A stretch of 64,000 nt of DNA from DASZHJ01 sp963735465 (GCA_963735465.1 CAVTLA010000001.1:2418001-2482000), one strand, 5' to 3'; shown: positions 8,943 to 18,439, numbered from the stretch's first letter. A program made the numbers and translations. Notes: generated by a model not told the origin, from the sequence alone.

Positions 8943-10440
8943 ATGACGGTCGTTCAAAATCTGCAGCATGCCCGCCATCCCTTCCTCGACGGCAAGGTGA
9001 AGCGCATGCTGATCGGCGGCGAATGGACCGAGGCCGCCTCGGGCAAGACTTTCGACAGCATCAATCCCGCCACCGGCGAAGTGCTGGCGAAAGTCGCTGA
9101 GGGCGATGCCGAGGACATCAACCGCGCCGTCGCCGCCGCCCGGAAGGCCTTCGAGGGCCCCTGGAGCAAGTTCAAGCCCTATGAGCGCCAGCAGCTCCTG
9201 CTCAAGATCGCCGATCTCGTCGAGGCGAATTTCGAGGAGCTGGCCCAGCTCGACACCCTCGACATGGGCGCCCCGGTCAGCCGGACGCTCGGCAACCGCC
9301 GCCGCGTGCTGGGCATGCTGCGCTACTACGCGGGCATGGCCACTTCGATCCACGGCGAGACCATCGGCAACTCGCTCCCGGGCGAGATCTTCTCCTACAC
9401 GCTGAAGGAGCCCGTGGGCGTGGTGGGCGCGATCATTCCCTGGAACGGTCCGCTCGGCGCCTCCGTGTGGAAGATCGGGCCGGCGCTCGCGACCGGCTGC
9501 ACGGTGATCCTGAAGCCCGCCGAGGAAGCGCCGCTGACGCCCCTCCGCCTGGCCGAGCTGCTGGTGGAGGCCGGCGTGCCCGCCGGCGTCGTCAACGTGG
9601 TGCCGGGCTATGGCGAGACGGCGGGAGCCGCGCTCGCATTCCATCACGGCGTCGACAAGGTGGCCTTCACGGGCTCGCACGTCACCGGGCAGAAGATCGT
9701 CCAGGCCTCGGCCGGGAACCTGAAGCGAGTCTCCCTCGAGCTCGGCGGCAAGTCGCCGGACATCGTCTTCGCCGACGCCGATCTCGAGAGCGCCGTCCCC
9801 GGCGCCGGCATGGCGGTCTTCGCCAATTCCGGCCAGATCTGCAGCGCCGGCACGCGCCTCTTCGTCGAGCGCAAGGTCTATGACGAGTTCGTCGAGGGCG
9901 TGGCCAAATTCGGCAAGGGCCTCAAGGTCGGCAATGGCCTCGACCCGCAGACCCAGATCGGTCCGCTGGTGTCGGAGCAGCAGCTGGAGCGCGTCACCGG
10001 CTATCTGGCGCTCGGCCAGCAAGGAGGGCGCCGGGCGCTGGCCGGCGGCGAGCGCGTCCACGGAGGGTGCGCTCGCCAAGGGCTACTTCGTGCCGCCCAC
10101 CGTCTTCGCCGACGTCAAGGACGAGATGCGGATCGCCCAGGAGGAGATCTTTGGGCCCGTTATCTCGGCCATCCCCTTCACCGACATCGAGGAGGTGATC
10201 CAGCGCGGCAACAACACCAGCTTCGGCCTCGGCAGCGGCGTCTGGACGCGCGACGTGAGCAAGGCGCACCGCCTCGCCAAGGGCCTCCGCGCCGGCTCGG
10301 TCTGGGTCAACTGCTACCAGGCGATGGACCCGGCGGTGCCCTTCGGCGGCTACAAGATGAGCGGCTACGGCCGCGAGAGCGGCCTGCAGCACGTGGAAGA
10401 GTATCTCAACGTGAAGGCGGTCTGGATCAAGACCGCTTAG
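8943..10440 (+). CDS. NAD(P)-dependent aldehyde dehydrogenase (frame broken once)
   Basis: Repaired length 498 residues, normal for the superfamily, which oxidises aldehydes to acids. Visible motifs: IPWNGPL, ILKPAEEAPLTPL (cofactor Lys and Glu), FTGSHVTGQKI (Rossmann), LELGGKSP (general-base Glu), GQICSAGTR (nucleophilic Cys), and EEIFGPV and PFGGYKMSGYGRE near the end. It resembles the betaine/aromatic-aldehyde group. The frame breaks after GERV; removing one C at 10058-10059 restores TEGALAKGYFVPPTVF. Start chosen at the ATG behind CCAAGGAGAC. Substrate unassigned. Confidence 0.92.
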
Positions 10441-10454
10441 AGAAATGTGGACAC

Positions 10455-10582
10455 ACCTAGGTGCGTCCTTCGGCTCGACCGCTACGCGGTCGGCTGAGGA
10501 TGAGGAGATTTTCTTTTTGCCATCCTCAGTCATCCTCATCCTGAGCCGGCGCGAAGCGCCGAGTCGAAGGATGCTAGGTGCT
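10455..10582. repeat. REP-like intergenic inverted repeat (family copy 1)
   Basis: Outer arms GTGCGTCCTTCGGCTCG and GAGTCGAAGGATGC, inner arms CTGAGGATGAGGA and TCCTCATCCTGAG, with secondary hairpins (CGACCGCTACGCGGTCG, GGCGCGAAGCGCC). A second copy of the family is at 24629-24747. It fills the space between two convergent genes, where it may also end transcription. Confidence 0.75.
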
Positions 10583-10601
10583 TCCGCAATATCAGCAGCT
10601 T

Positions 10602-10808
10602 CTACTTCGCCACCATCACGTCCGAGGCCTTGATCACCGCGATCGCGGCGTCGCCGACCTTGAGGGCGAGCTCGTCGACGGCCTCATTCGTGATCGAGGA
10701 CGTGACGATCACGCCGCCGCCGATGTCGATGCGGACGTGGGCTGTGGTCTGCCCCTTCTGGACCGCGACCACCTTGCCCTTGATCTGATTGCGGGCGCTG
10801 AGCTTCAT
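10602..10808 (-). CDS. Molbindin (Mop, single TOBE domain)
   Basis: 68 residues, one TOBE/Mop domain from end to end: KLSARNQIKGKVVAVQKGQTTAHVRIDIGGG, then SSITNEAVDELALKVGDAAIAVIKASDVMVAK, the classic molybdate-binding Mop pattern. Such proteins assemble as oligomers that store or buffer molybdate in the cytoplasm. It lies 23 bases downstream of the methyltransferase gene on the same strand. With the Mo-box at 7535 it gives this region a molybdenum theme; I see no Mo-box directly before this gene. Confidence 0.9.
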   Translation of the reverse strand: MKLSARNQIKGKVVAVQKGQTTAHVRIDIGGGVIVTSSITNEAVDELALKVGDAAIAVIKASDVMVAK

Positions 10809-10831
10809 GGGGATGACTCCGTGTTGAACGG

Positions 10832-11635
10832 TCAGGGAACGATGCCGCGCGCGGCCCAGGCCGTGGCGGTGAGCGAGCGCGGCCCGTCCGGCGCGCCGGA
10901 GAGATAGGCGGCGCGCACCAGCGCCTCGATGCGCCGGCGCCGATCGGCGTCGAGGGCGCCGATGAAACCGCTGAAGGGCCCCTGCCCGCCGAGAAGCGGC
11001 GTCCAGTAGTCGTCGAAATCGGCGAAGTCCATGCGGATGGTGAGCGAGCCGCGGGTGACATTCGCGAGCCCGCCGCGGCTGAAGAGATCGACGAGACCGT
11101 CTGGCAGTCCCAGGGGATGGGAGAAGAGCTTGTCCCGCGCCGCCCCGGCGCCGGCGTCGACGCCGGCCGCGGTGTCCCAGAACAGCCGCTGATAGGCGAG
11201 ACCGCCACGGAAGTCCCAGGCCGCCGCGGCAATGGCGCCGCCGGGCCGCACCGCCCGCCGCATCTCCGCCACCGCGCGATCGGGATCACGCACGAAGTTC
11301 AGCACCAGCTGCGAGGCGGCGCCCGCGAAGCAGCCGTCGGCACAGGGCAGCATCCCGGCCTCGGCGATCTCGAACTCGGGCCCCTCGGCGTGGGAGCGCG
11401 CGTACTCGATATAGGGCTTCGCGATATCAACGCCCAAGACCCTCCGGCCCGGCCATCGCCGCTTCATCGCGGCGGCGAGACTTCCGGTGCCGCAGCCGAT
11501 GTCGATGAGGTCGCCCTCCGGCGGCGCCAGGAAATCCAGCAGCGGCTCCGCCAGCCGCCGGGTCCAACGCCCGAGGAAGCGCTCATAGGCAGCGCCGTCG
11601 CTGGCGTGATAGCTGGAGGGGGAAGGCGATGTCAC
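10832..11635 (-). CDS. SAM-dependent class I methyltransferase
   Basis: About 267 residues. SAM-binding motif I is DLIDIGCGTGSLAAAM, followed by RVLGVDIAKPYIEYAR (acidic residue of motif II), a motif near AEAGMLPCADGCF and the post-III AEMRRAVRPGGAIAAAAWDF. This is the UbiE/COQ5-like Methyltransf_11 fold; the substrate is unknown. I chose the GTG at 11635 because GGAG precedes it by five bases; an ATG at 11692 would add 19 residues and would run through a palindrome. Downstream lies the molbindin gene. Confidence 0.8.
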   Translation of the reverse strand: MTSPSPSSYHASDGAAYERFLGRWTRRLAEPLLDFLAPPEGDLIDIGCGTGSLAAAMKRRWPGRRVLGVDIAKPYIEYARSHAEGPEFEIAEAGMLPCADGCFAGAASQLVLNFVRDPDRAVAEMRRAVRPGGAIAAAAWDFRGGLAYQRLFWDTAAGVDAGAGAARDKLFSHPLGLPDGLVDLFSRGGLANVTRGSLTIRMDFADFDDYWTPLLGGQGPFSGFIGALDADRRRRIEALVRAAYLSGAPDGPRSLTATAWAARGIVP

Positions 11636-11653
11636 GTGGACTCCGATGCGGGA

Positions 11654-11669
11654 ATATTCGAGCGAATAT
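11654..11669 (-). promoter_or_regulatory. Palindrome upstream of the methyltransferase gene
   Basis: ATATTCG-AG-CGAATAT, a perfect 7-2-7 dyad, AT-rich in a GC-rich region, 19 bases before the favoured GTG start. It has the form of an operator, but I cannot name the regulator. Confidence 0.35.
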
Positions 11670-11699
11670 AGCGCAATCCCGCCCCTTGCCATATGCGCC

Positions 11700-11732
11700 C
11701 CAAAAAGCAAACAGCCGCCCGGGGGCGGCTGC
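11700..11732 (-). terminator. Terminator of clpA
   Basis: On the minus strand GCAGCCGCCC and GGGCGGCTG form a stem directly followed by TTTGCTTTTT. Confidence 0.8.
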
Positions 11733-11763
11733 TGCCTGATCGAAGTCCGGGAAACCGGCGCCG

Positions 11764-14058
11764 CTACTCCACGAACTCCGGCTCCTTGCGGCTGGGCTGC
11801 GGCGGGGCTTCCTCGAAGGTGAAGGCGAGCTTGTCGCCCGCGACCTTGACATGGACCACGCCGCCCTTGGTGAGCTTGCCGAAGAGCAGCTCCTCCGCGA
11901 GCGGCTTCTTGATGTGCTCCTGGATGATGCGCGCCAGCGGCCTCGCGCCGAAGAGCTTGTCGTAGCCCTTGTCGCCCAGCCATTTGCGCGCGTCGGCGTC
12001 GAGCTCGATGGTGACGTTGCGGTCGGCAAGCTGCTCCTCGAGCTGGAGGATGAACTTGTCCACCACGCGGCCGATGGTGTCCGGGGTCAGGGCGGCGAAG
12101 GAGATCACGGAGTCGAGACGGTTGCGGAACTCCGGCGTGAACATCCGGTTGATCGCCTCCTCGTCCTCGCCCACCCGCACCTCGCTGCCGAAGCCGATCG
12201 CCGGCTTCGCCATGTCCGAGGCGCCGGCGTTGGTGGTCATGATCAGGATCACGTTGCGGAAATCCACCGTCTTGCCGTTGTGGTCGGTGAGCTTCCCGTA
12301 GTCCATCACCTGCAGGAGGATGTTGAAGAGATCGGGATGCGCCTTCTCGATCTCGTCCAGCAGCAGGACGGAATGCGGGTGCTGGTCGACGGCGTCGGTC
12401 AGCAGCCCGCCCTGGTCGAAGCCCACATAGCCCGGAGGAGCGCCGATGAGGCGCGAGACCGTGTGCCGCTCCATGTACTCGGACATGTCGAAGCGCGTGA
12501 GCTCGATGCCCAGCGTGCGGGCAAGCTGGCGCGCCACCTCGGTCTTGCCGACGCCGGTCGGGCCCGAGAAGAGGTAGCAGCCGATCGGCTTTTCCGGCTC
12601 GCGGAGGCCCGCTCGGGCGAGCTTGATCGCCGAGGTGAGCGCGTCGATCGCCTTGTCCTGGCCGAAGACCATGGTCTTGAGATCGCGCTCCAGGTTCTTG
12701 AGGGTCTCCTTGTCGTCGCGCGAGACGCTCTTGGGAGGGATCCGCGCCATGGTCGCCACGACGGCTTCGACTTCCTTGGTGGTGATCGTCTTGCGGCGCC
12801 GGCTCTCCGGCAGCAGCATCTGGGCGGCGCCGACCTCGTCGATGACGTCGATCGCCTTGTCCGGCAGCTTGCGGTCGTTGATGTAGCGCGAGGAGAGCTC
12901 CACCGCGGCGCGGATGGCGTCGGCGGTGTAGCGCACCTTGTGATGGCGCTCGTAGTAGGGCTTGAGGCCGCGCAGGATCTTGACGCTGTCCTCGACGGTC
13001 GGCTCGTTGACGTCGATCTTCTGGAAGCGCCGGACCAGCGCCCGGTCCTTCTCGAAGTAGTTCCGGTATTCCTTATAGGTGGTGGAGCCGATGCAGCGAA
13101 TGTTGCCGCTGGCGAGCGCCGGCTTCAGCAGGTTGGAGGCGTCCATGGCGCCGCCGGACGTGGCGCCGGCGCCGATCACGGTGTGGATCTCGTCGATGAA
13201 GAGGACGGCGCCCGGCATCGCCTCGAGCTCGGAGAGGACAGCCTTGAGGCGCTCCTCGAAGTCGCCGCGATAGCGGGTGCCCGCCAGCAGCGCCCCCATG
13301 TCGAGGGCGAAGATCTGGGCGTTCTGCAGCACGTCCGGCACCTCGCGCTGGACGATGCGGCGCGCCAGGCCCTCGGCGATGGCGGTCTTGCCGACGCCGG
13401 GGTCGCCCACGTAGAGCGGGTTGTTCTTGGACCGACGGCAGAGGATCTGGATCGTCCGCTCCACCTCGGCCTCGCGGCCGATGAGCGGGTCGATCTTGCC
13501 GTTCTTGGCCTTCTTGTTGAGGTTGACGCAATAGGCGTCGAGGGCGTCGTGGCTGCGCTTGGAGGGCTTCTCCAGCCGCTCCTCCTCGTCGGAGCCCTGG
13601 ACGCGGCGGGTCTCGGAGCGGCCCGGGGCCTTGGCGATGCCGTGGGAGATGTAGTTGACGGCGTCGAAGCGCGTCATGTCCTGCTCCTGCAGGAAATAGA
13701 CGGCATGGCTCTCGCGCTCGGCGAACATCGCCACCAGCACGTTGGCGCCGGTCACTTCCTCGCGGCCGGAGGACTGCACGTGGATCGCCGCCCGCTGCAG
13801 CACGCGCTGGAAGCTGGCGGTGGGCTTGGCGTCCTCGCCGTGGGCGGAGATCAGGTTCGCGAGCTCGTTGTCGACGTAGGTGAGGAGATCGCGACGCAGC
13901 TTCTCCAGGTCCACCGTACAGGCGCGCAGGACGGCAACCGCGTCCTGGTCCTCGGTGAGCGCCAGGAGCAGGTGCTCGAGGGTGGCATACTCATGCCGGC
14001 GCTCATTGGCATAGCCGAGGGCGCGATGAAGGGTCTTCTCAAGATTGCGCGAAAGCAT
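11764..14058 (-). CDS. clpA: ATP-dependent Clp protease ATP-binding subunit ClpA
   Basis: 764 residues, the expected length. The N-terminal Clp repeat domain (LSRNLEKTLHRALGYANERRHEYATLEHLLLAL) is followed by two AAA+ modules. D1 has Walker A GDPGVGKTAIAEGLA and Walker B VLFIDEIHTVIGAG; D2 has GPTGVGKTEVARQLA and VLLLDEIEKAHPD. It unfolds substrates, with N-degron targets delivered by ClpS, and passes them to ClpP, which is not in the window. clpS lies 61 bases upstream in the same direction, the usual clpS-clpA operon, and a terminator follows. Confidence 0.98.
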   Translation of the reverse strand: MLSRNLEKTLHRALGYANERRHEYATLEHLLLALTEDQDAVAVLRACTVDLEKLRRDLLTYVDNELANLISAHGEDAKPTASFQRVLQRAAIHVQSSGREEVTGANVLVAMFAERESHAVYFLQEQDMTRFDAVNYISHGIAKAPGRSETRRVQGSDEEERLEKPSKRSHDALDAYCVNLNKKAKNGKIDPLIGREAEVERTIQILCRRSKNNPLYVGDPGVGKTAIAEGLARRIVQREVPDVLQNAQIFALDMGALLAGTRYRGDFEERLKAVLSELEAMPGAVLFIDEIHTVIGAGATSGGAMDASNLLKPALASGNIRCIGSTTYKEYRNYFEKDRALVRRFQKIDVNEPTVEDSVKILRGLKPYYERHHKVRYTADAIRAAVELSSRYINDRKLPDKAIDVIDEVGAAQMLLPESRRRKTITTKEVEAVVATMARIPPKSVSRDDKETLKNLERDLKTMVFGQDKAIDALTSAIKLARAGLREPEKPIGCYLFSGPTGVGKTEVARQLARTLGIELTRFDMSEYMERHTVSRLIGAPPGYVGFDQGGLLTDAVDQHPHSVLLLDEIEKAHPDLFNILLQVMDYGKLTDHNGKTVDFRNVILIMTTNAGASDMAKPAIGFGSEVRVGEDEEAINRMFTPEFRNRLDSVISFAALTPDTIGRVVDKFILQLEEQLADRNVTIELDADARKWLGDKGYDKLFGARPLARIIQEHIKKPLAEELLFGKLTKGGVVHVKVAGDKLAFTFEEAPPQPSRKEPEFVE

Positions 14059-14119
14059 GTACGCGTGATCCTTTTGCTGATCCGGTGCGGCTCTGAATCC
14101 TACTGCCTGCGGCTCTTTT

Positions 14120-14446
14120 CTATTCCTTCTCGAGGGTACACTGCAGGGGGTGCTGATGTTGTCGGGCGAAGTCCATCACCTGAGTCACTTTGGTCTCCGC
14201 CACCTCGTAAGTGAACACCCCGCATATTCCGACACCGCGGCGGTGTACGTGCAGCATGATCCGGGTCGCCTCCTCGCGCGTCTTGGCGAAGAACCGTTCC
14301 AGAATGTGAACGACGAACTCCATGGGAGTGTAGTCGTCGTTCAGCATGAGGACCTTGTACATCGACGGTTTCTTCGTCTTCGGCTTGGCCTTGACGATGA
14401 CGCCGGTGTTTGGTCCCTCACCATCGCGTTTCTCAGGATCGCTCAT
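14120..14446 (-). CDS. clpS: ClpS adaptor for N-end rule substrates
   Basis: About 108 residues. The ClpS core is clear: MYKVLMLNDDYTPMEFVV (substrate-pocket Asn-Asp), HILERFFAKTREEATRIMLHVHRRGVGICGVF and YEVAETKV. The disordered N-terminal tail needed for ClpA control precedes it. I chose the ATG of MSDPEKRDGE; a GTG at 14482 would add 12 residues. Adjacent clpA confirms the assignment. Acts in the cytoplasm by presenting proteins with destabilising N-terminal residues to ClpAP. Confidence 0.96.
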   Translation of the reverse strand: MSDPEKRDGEGPNTGVIVKAKPKTKKPSMYKVLMLNDDYTPMEFVVHILERFFAKTREEATRIMLHVHRRGVGICGVFTYEVAETKVTQVMDFARQHQHPLQCTLEKE

Positions 14447-14713
14447 GGTCGTTCGACCAACAGGCACATCATGCGGTTTCACTATGGCATGATATTGGTA
14501 TCGCGCGGCTCCGGGGAAGGGGCATTCCCATCAACCGCAACGCGGCGAGCCCCAGATCCGCAACGGCTATGCCCTTGGAGCATGCCTCCCCTACGGTTAA
14601 CAGCGCCATAAATCCCGATCGACGGCTCGAAAAAAGCCACCGGCGGCGGATAACGCCTCCAGACCTGGGTATGCGCCGCAGGTTTCGCCAGGGGCCGCCG
14701 CCGCTCCGGTGCT

Positions 14714-15190
14714 TCAAGGCGCGGGGGCGCCCGCGGTCTCGTCAGGGGCGGTCTCCAGCCGGGTGGCGAGCGGCGCCGAGACGTCCCCCGCCAGCTCGAA
14801 GCCCAGCTCCATCAGCCGCACCGCGCCAGAGGTGGAACGCTCCACCACGCCGTTGGCGTAGCTGCCGGCGAGGCTCGCCACATCGGCGATCGAGGCGGCA
14901 TCCAGGAGCGCGATCCCGGCCGCGGCGGTATAACTCAGGGATTCACGGGTGAGTCCGATCCATTCCCGGCCAATCCGCTCGAGACCGTCGGTCAGTGCCG
15001 CGCCCGCCGCCATCAGCGCCGCCACATCCGCCTCGCTGGCACCGAAAAGACCGCCCGTAGACGACGCCACGGTCGGATCCGGCTCGGCGGCGGGTTTGCC
15101 GCGGAGCTTCCGGCTCACCGCCACGGGCCTCGACACGGCCGGCCGCCCCGATGGAACCGGGCAACTCGCGCGGGAAATTCGATGTTGCAA
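14714..15190 (-). CDS. Phasin-family protein
   Basis: Up to 158 residues, almost free of beta-prone residues, with long amphipathic helices: SEADVAALMAAGAALTDGLERIGREWIGLTRESL and VASLAGSYANGVVERSTSGAVRLMELGFELAG. This is the phasin_2 pattern of proteins that coat polyhydroxyalkanoate granules. No PHA synthase gene is nearby. The true start is uncertain: the frame opens with a TTG at 15190, but the first ~30 residues look non-native, and a GTG further in or a short frame error near 15130-15190 is possible. Confidence 0.65.
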   Translation of the reverse strand: MQHRISRASCPVPSGRPAVSRPVAVSRKLRGKPAAEPDPTVASSTGGLFGASEADVAALMAAGAALTDGLERIGREWIGLTRESLSYTAAAGIALLDAASIADVASLAGSYANGVVERSTSGAVRLMELGFELAGDVSAPLATRLETAPDETAGAPAP

Positions 15191-15538
15191 TGCAGCATGG
15201 CAAAACTATAGACCACGGCACCGGTCCCGCAAGCGGATTTGCGGCTGCGACTCAACGTCGCCGGGACTGCCTTGAGGCGCGCCCGGCCGGGTGGAAACCC
15301 GTGGCCGATCAGAGGGATCGAAAATGCAGCGGCGGCGGCCACGCGCCCCTTTTCCGCCACGATCTCACCAAGGAAAAACGACGCTGGCGCCGGCACCGGT
15401 TCTATCATAGGATTCAAAGACCTCGCGCAGAATGCTCGTGCGTAGCGTCGGAATGCTCCGGCAGTGAATCGAGAATTCCTTAACTTAACTGTGTTGTGAT
15501 CCTTTTCCTGGATTTGATCGCGGATCGGGGGCTTACCG
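15191..15538. promoter_or_regulatory. Divergent intergenic region, phasin / carboxypeptidase
   Basis: 348 bp without a credible gene. It must hold the promoters of both flanking genes. The AT-rich stretch around 15470-15500 (AATTCCTTAACTTAACTG), about 50 bases before the plus-strand GTG, is the best place for that promoter; I could not define -35/-10 boxes with confidence. Confidence 0.4.
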
Positions 15539-16945
15539 GTGGAACGTTTGACTAGCGTAGCGCGCGTCGCGGGTGTCTTTGTTGCTCGTCTCTTCCTGGT
15601 GGTGCTGATTGCCACCGTGCTGTCGCCGATGGCGGACGCGCGGGTAAAGGCGAAGTCCTCCGCCCACTCGAAGCGACCGGACTATACGTCCATCGTCGTC
15701 GATGCCGAGACCGGCAAGGTCGTCAGCGAGCAGAACGCCGACAGCCCGAACTACCCGGCTTCCCTCACCAAGATGATGACCCTCTACCTCCTGTTCGAGG
15801 CGCTGGACAAGGGCCGCATCAAGCTGGACGCGCCCCTCACGGTCTCCGCCTATGCGGCCGGCCAAGAGCCGACGAAGCTTGGCCTGCAGGCCGGCGAGAC
15901 CATTTCGGTCCAGGACGCCATCCTGGGCCTGGTTACCCGTTCCGCCAACGACGCCGCCGTGACCGTGGCCGAGGGCCTCGCCGGCAGCGAGGACGCCTTC
16001 GCCCAGCGCATGACCGCCAAGGCCCATGCCCTCGGCATGACCAACACCACCTTCCGCAACGCCTCGGGCCTGCCGGATCCGGGCCAGATGACCACCGCCC
16101 GCGACCTCTCCAAGCTCGCCCGGGCCCTCTACCACGATTTCCCCCAGGACTACCGCTTCTTCGCCACCGAGAAGTTCGTGTTCCACGGCCGCGTGGTGAC
16201 CACCCACAACCACCTGATGCAGCACTTCGCCGGGATGGACGGGATCAAGACCGGCTATATCCGCGCCGCCGGCTTCAACCTCGCCGCCTCGGCGGTACGT
16301 GACGGCCACCGCCTGATCGGCGTGGTAATGGGCGGCCGCAGCGCCCCCTCCCGCGACCTCATCATGGCCTCGCTTCTCAACACCGCCTTCGCGGATACCC
16401 GGAACACTATTCCGAGCCGCAACAGCGATCCGATCGCGACCCTCGTGCAGGCGAACAACGACGTTCCGGCGCCCGCCGCCACGGCCGTCGCGCCGCCCAC
16501 GCCGATCGCGGTTGCCGACGCCTCCGAGACCAGCGTCGCCGACGAGCCCGTGGCCGCGGCTCCCGAGCCCCAGACCTTCGCCGCCCGCGCCAAGCGCACG
16601 CTGCGCAGCCTCTCGCCGGTCGGGTCCGCAGAAGCGGCACAGCCGACCCGGACCACCCGCCTGGAGACCGAGACCGATCGCTGGAGCATCCAGGTCGGCG
16701 CCTTCAGCCAGAAGAGCGCCGCCGAGAAGGCCGCCACGACCGCGCTCGCAACCCTGCGCGCCGGCAAGGGCAAGAGCATCGCCGTGGTGGCGCCCAGCAG
16801 CTCCGAGAAAGAACGCTACTACCGCGCCCGCATCGTGAATTTCGGCGAGCGGGAAGCCGAGCGCGCCTGCCAGATCCTGCACAAGAAGCACCGGGATTGC
16901 GCCGTGCTGGCGCCAAGCTCCGTGCACGTGGCCCAGGCCAACTGA
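15539..16945 (+). CDS. D-alanyl-D-alanine carboxypeptidase with C-terminal SPOR domain
   Basis: 468 residues, secreted. After a signal peptide (VAGVFVARLFLVVLIATVLSPMADA) comes an S11 peptidase domain with the full active site: SLTK (nucleophile Ser) in YPASLTKMMTLYLLFEALD, SAN in TRSANDAAVTVAE, and KTG in DGIKTGYIRAAGFNLAAS. A ~90-residue Ala/Pro-rich linker leads to a SPOR domain (WSIQVGAFSQKSAAEKAA to CQILHKKHRDCAVLAP) that binds denuded glycan strands at the division septum. It trims peptidoglycan pentapeptides in the periplasm. GTG start with GGGG eight bases upstream. Confidence 0.94.
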   Translation: MERLTSVARVAGVFVARLFLVVLIATVLSPMADARVKAKSSAHSKRPDYTSIVVDAETGKVVSEQNADSPNYPASLTKMMTLYLLFEALDKGRIKLDAPLTVSAYAAGQEPTKLGLQAGETISVQDAILGLVTRSANDAAVTVAEGLAGSEDAFAQRMTAKAHALGMTNTTFRNASGLPDPGQMTTARDLSKLARALYHDFPQDYRFFATEKFVFHGRVVTTHNHLMQHFAGMDGIKTGYIRAAGFNLAASAVRDGHRLIGVVMGGRSAPSRDLIMASLLNTAFADTRNTIPSRNSDPIATLVQANNDVPAPAATAVAPPTPIAVADASETSVADEPVAAAPEPQTFAARAKRTLRSLSPVGSAEAAQPTRTTRLETETDRWSIQVGAFSQKSAAEKAATTALATLRAGKGKSIAVVAPSSSEKERYYRARIVNFGEREAERACQILHKKHRDCAVLAPSSVHVAQAN

Positions 16946-16960
16946 GCCTTTGGGCTTCGC

Positions 16961-18352
16961 TCAGACCTTGTAGGCGAGGCGCAGGCCGCCCCAGTGGCGG
17001 CCCCGCACCATGATCGGCGCCGAGACGTCCTTCATCAGCTGGAACTGGCCGCCACCCATGGCGCGCCGATAGGTCTGCACCAGGAACGGCTTGCGGTTGC
17101 GGCCGGCGGCCAGGCCGGTGCGGTCGTCGAACTTGCGGCGGTTGCGGCAGTTCGCGGTGTTCCAGGCGGCGTCGGCGCCCTGGGGCTTCGAGAACTTGAG
17201 GTTATGGGTCGGCAGATAGCCGTTGCGGTCGACGGCGGCGCAGAACACCACGCGGGGATCGACGTCGAGCACCGGCTCCTGAAGCGCCGGCAGCTTGCGA
17301 TCGGTAAATCCGACGAAGCGCGTCATCAGCTGCTGCGGATTGGTGTTGGCGATCGGCACGTAGGCCTCGTCGAAGAGATCGGCCTCGCTCAGCTCGCCGC
17401 TGTCGAGCGCCGCTTCGAATTGCCGGGAAATTTCGCTCGCGAGGTCCGTCACCTTCCGGATGAAGGGCGTGTCGACGGTGACGACGCCGGCCACCGACGT
17501 CGCCTCGATCAGGGTCTCCGCCACCGAGATCAGTGAGGTGACGTGATCGCGGGCGAGCCTCAGGTCGCGGCTCGAGCTGGCGACGTCGCCGCTCAGTCCC
17601 TCGATACCTTCCAGGAACCGCCGCGAGCGATCGCCGATCTCCGCGGCGCCCCGGGCGATCCGCTCGGAGCCGGTATCGACCTCCCGAAGCGTCTGGCTCG
17701 CGGTCCGGACCACGGTGGCGATGGTCTCGGTTCCCGCCCGCACGGTCTCCGCCTGCTGCATGCCGGTGCCGGAGTGCGACATCAGGGTGCGCGCCTTGGC
17801 GCCGAGCTCCGCCAGCGTCGCGTCGATTTCCGAAGTGGCGGCGCTGGTCTCCTTGGCGAGAGACTTGACCTCGCTGGCGACGACAGCGAAGCCGCGCCCG
17901 GCCTCGCCGGCGCGGGCCGCCTCGATGGTGGCGTTGAGGGCGAGGAGATTGGTCTGCTTGGCGATCGCGGAGATCCGCTGCGCCACCTTGCCGACCCGGG
18001 TCAGCGCCGCATCGAGGGAGCCCGCGTGCTGAGCGATGGTCCCCATCGCCTCCAGCAGGCTGGCAATCGCCGCCAGGGACTGCTCCATGGTGCCGCGGGA
18101 GCTTTCGATCTCGCCATGGGACCGCGCCGCGGTCGCCTCGGCGGTCCCCGCGAGATCGCTGATCTCGGCGCTGCCGGCCTTCACCTCCGAGGCGGCGGCG
18201 CTGAGGCTGGCGATCAGCTTCACCTGTGCCTCGACGCGGGCGGTGACGTCGTCGACCTTCCCAGCCACATCGGCAATACCGATGCTGAGCCGGTCCGCTT
18301 CCGCGGCGACTTTGGCAACGATCGCTAGGCTGTCTGGCTGCGGCTCCACCAT
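16961..18352 (-). CDS. Soluble methyl-accepting chemotaxis protein
   Basis: 463 residues without membrane segments. The signalling hairpin is intact: RISAIAKQTNLLALNATIEAAR then GEAGRGFAVVASEVKSLAKETS. The receptor starts directly with the helical signalling part, and a ~170-residue C-terminal domain follows (NPQQLMTRFVGFTDRK, DPRVVFCAAVDRNGYLPTHN, NTANCRNRRKFDD, and GRHWGGLRLAYKV at the very end). This arrangement, signalling first and sensory domain last, is common in alphaproteobacterial cytoplasmic receptors. The ligand is unknown and no che genes are adjacent. Confidence 0.9.
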   Translation of the reverse strand: MVEPQPDSLAIVAKVAAEADRLSIGIADVAGKVDDVTARVEAQVKLIASLSAAASEVKAGSAEISDLAGTAEATAARSHGEIESSRGTMEQSLAAIASLLEAMGTIAQHAGSLDAALTRVGKVAQRISAIAKQTNLLALNATIEAARAGEAGRGFAVVASEVKSLAKETSAATSEIDATLAELGAKARTLMSHSGTGMQQAETVRAGTETIATVVRTASQTLREVDTGSERIARGAAEIGDRSRRFLEGIEGLSGDVASSSRDLRLARDHVTSLISVAETLIEATSVAGVVTVDTPFIRKVTDLASEISRQFEAALDSGELSEADLFDEAYVPIANTNPQQLMTRFVGFTDRKLPALQEPVLDVDPRVVFCAAVDRNGYLPTHNLKFSKPQGADAAWNTANCRNRRKFDDRTGLAAGRNRKPFLVQTYRRAMGGGQFQLMKDVSAPIMVRGRHWGGLRLAYKV

Positions 18353-18439
18353 CCCGACACTGAATGCTGGTGATTGCGAACAGCATATCCCGTGTGGGCT
18401 AAGGACCCGTAAAGCGCGAATAAAAGATCGAGCCGCCGC

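Noticed and set aside
14600..14713. Hairpin with T-run (GCCGCCGGTGGC then TTTTTT on the minus strand) as phasin terminator
   Set aside because: The stem is only about three to five pairs with little loop; too weak to list as a terminator, though termination there is possible.
15115..15615. 166-residue minus-strand frame in the phasin/carboxypeptidase intergenic region
   Set aside because: No domain, no ribosome site, overlaps both neighbours and has atypical composition.
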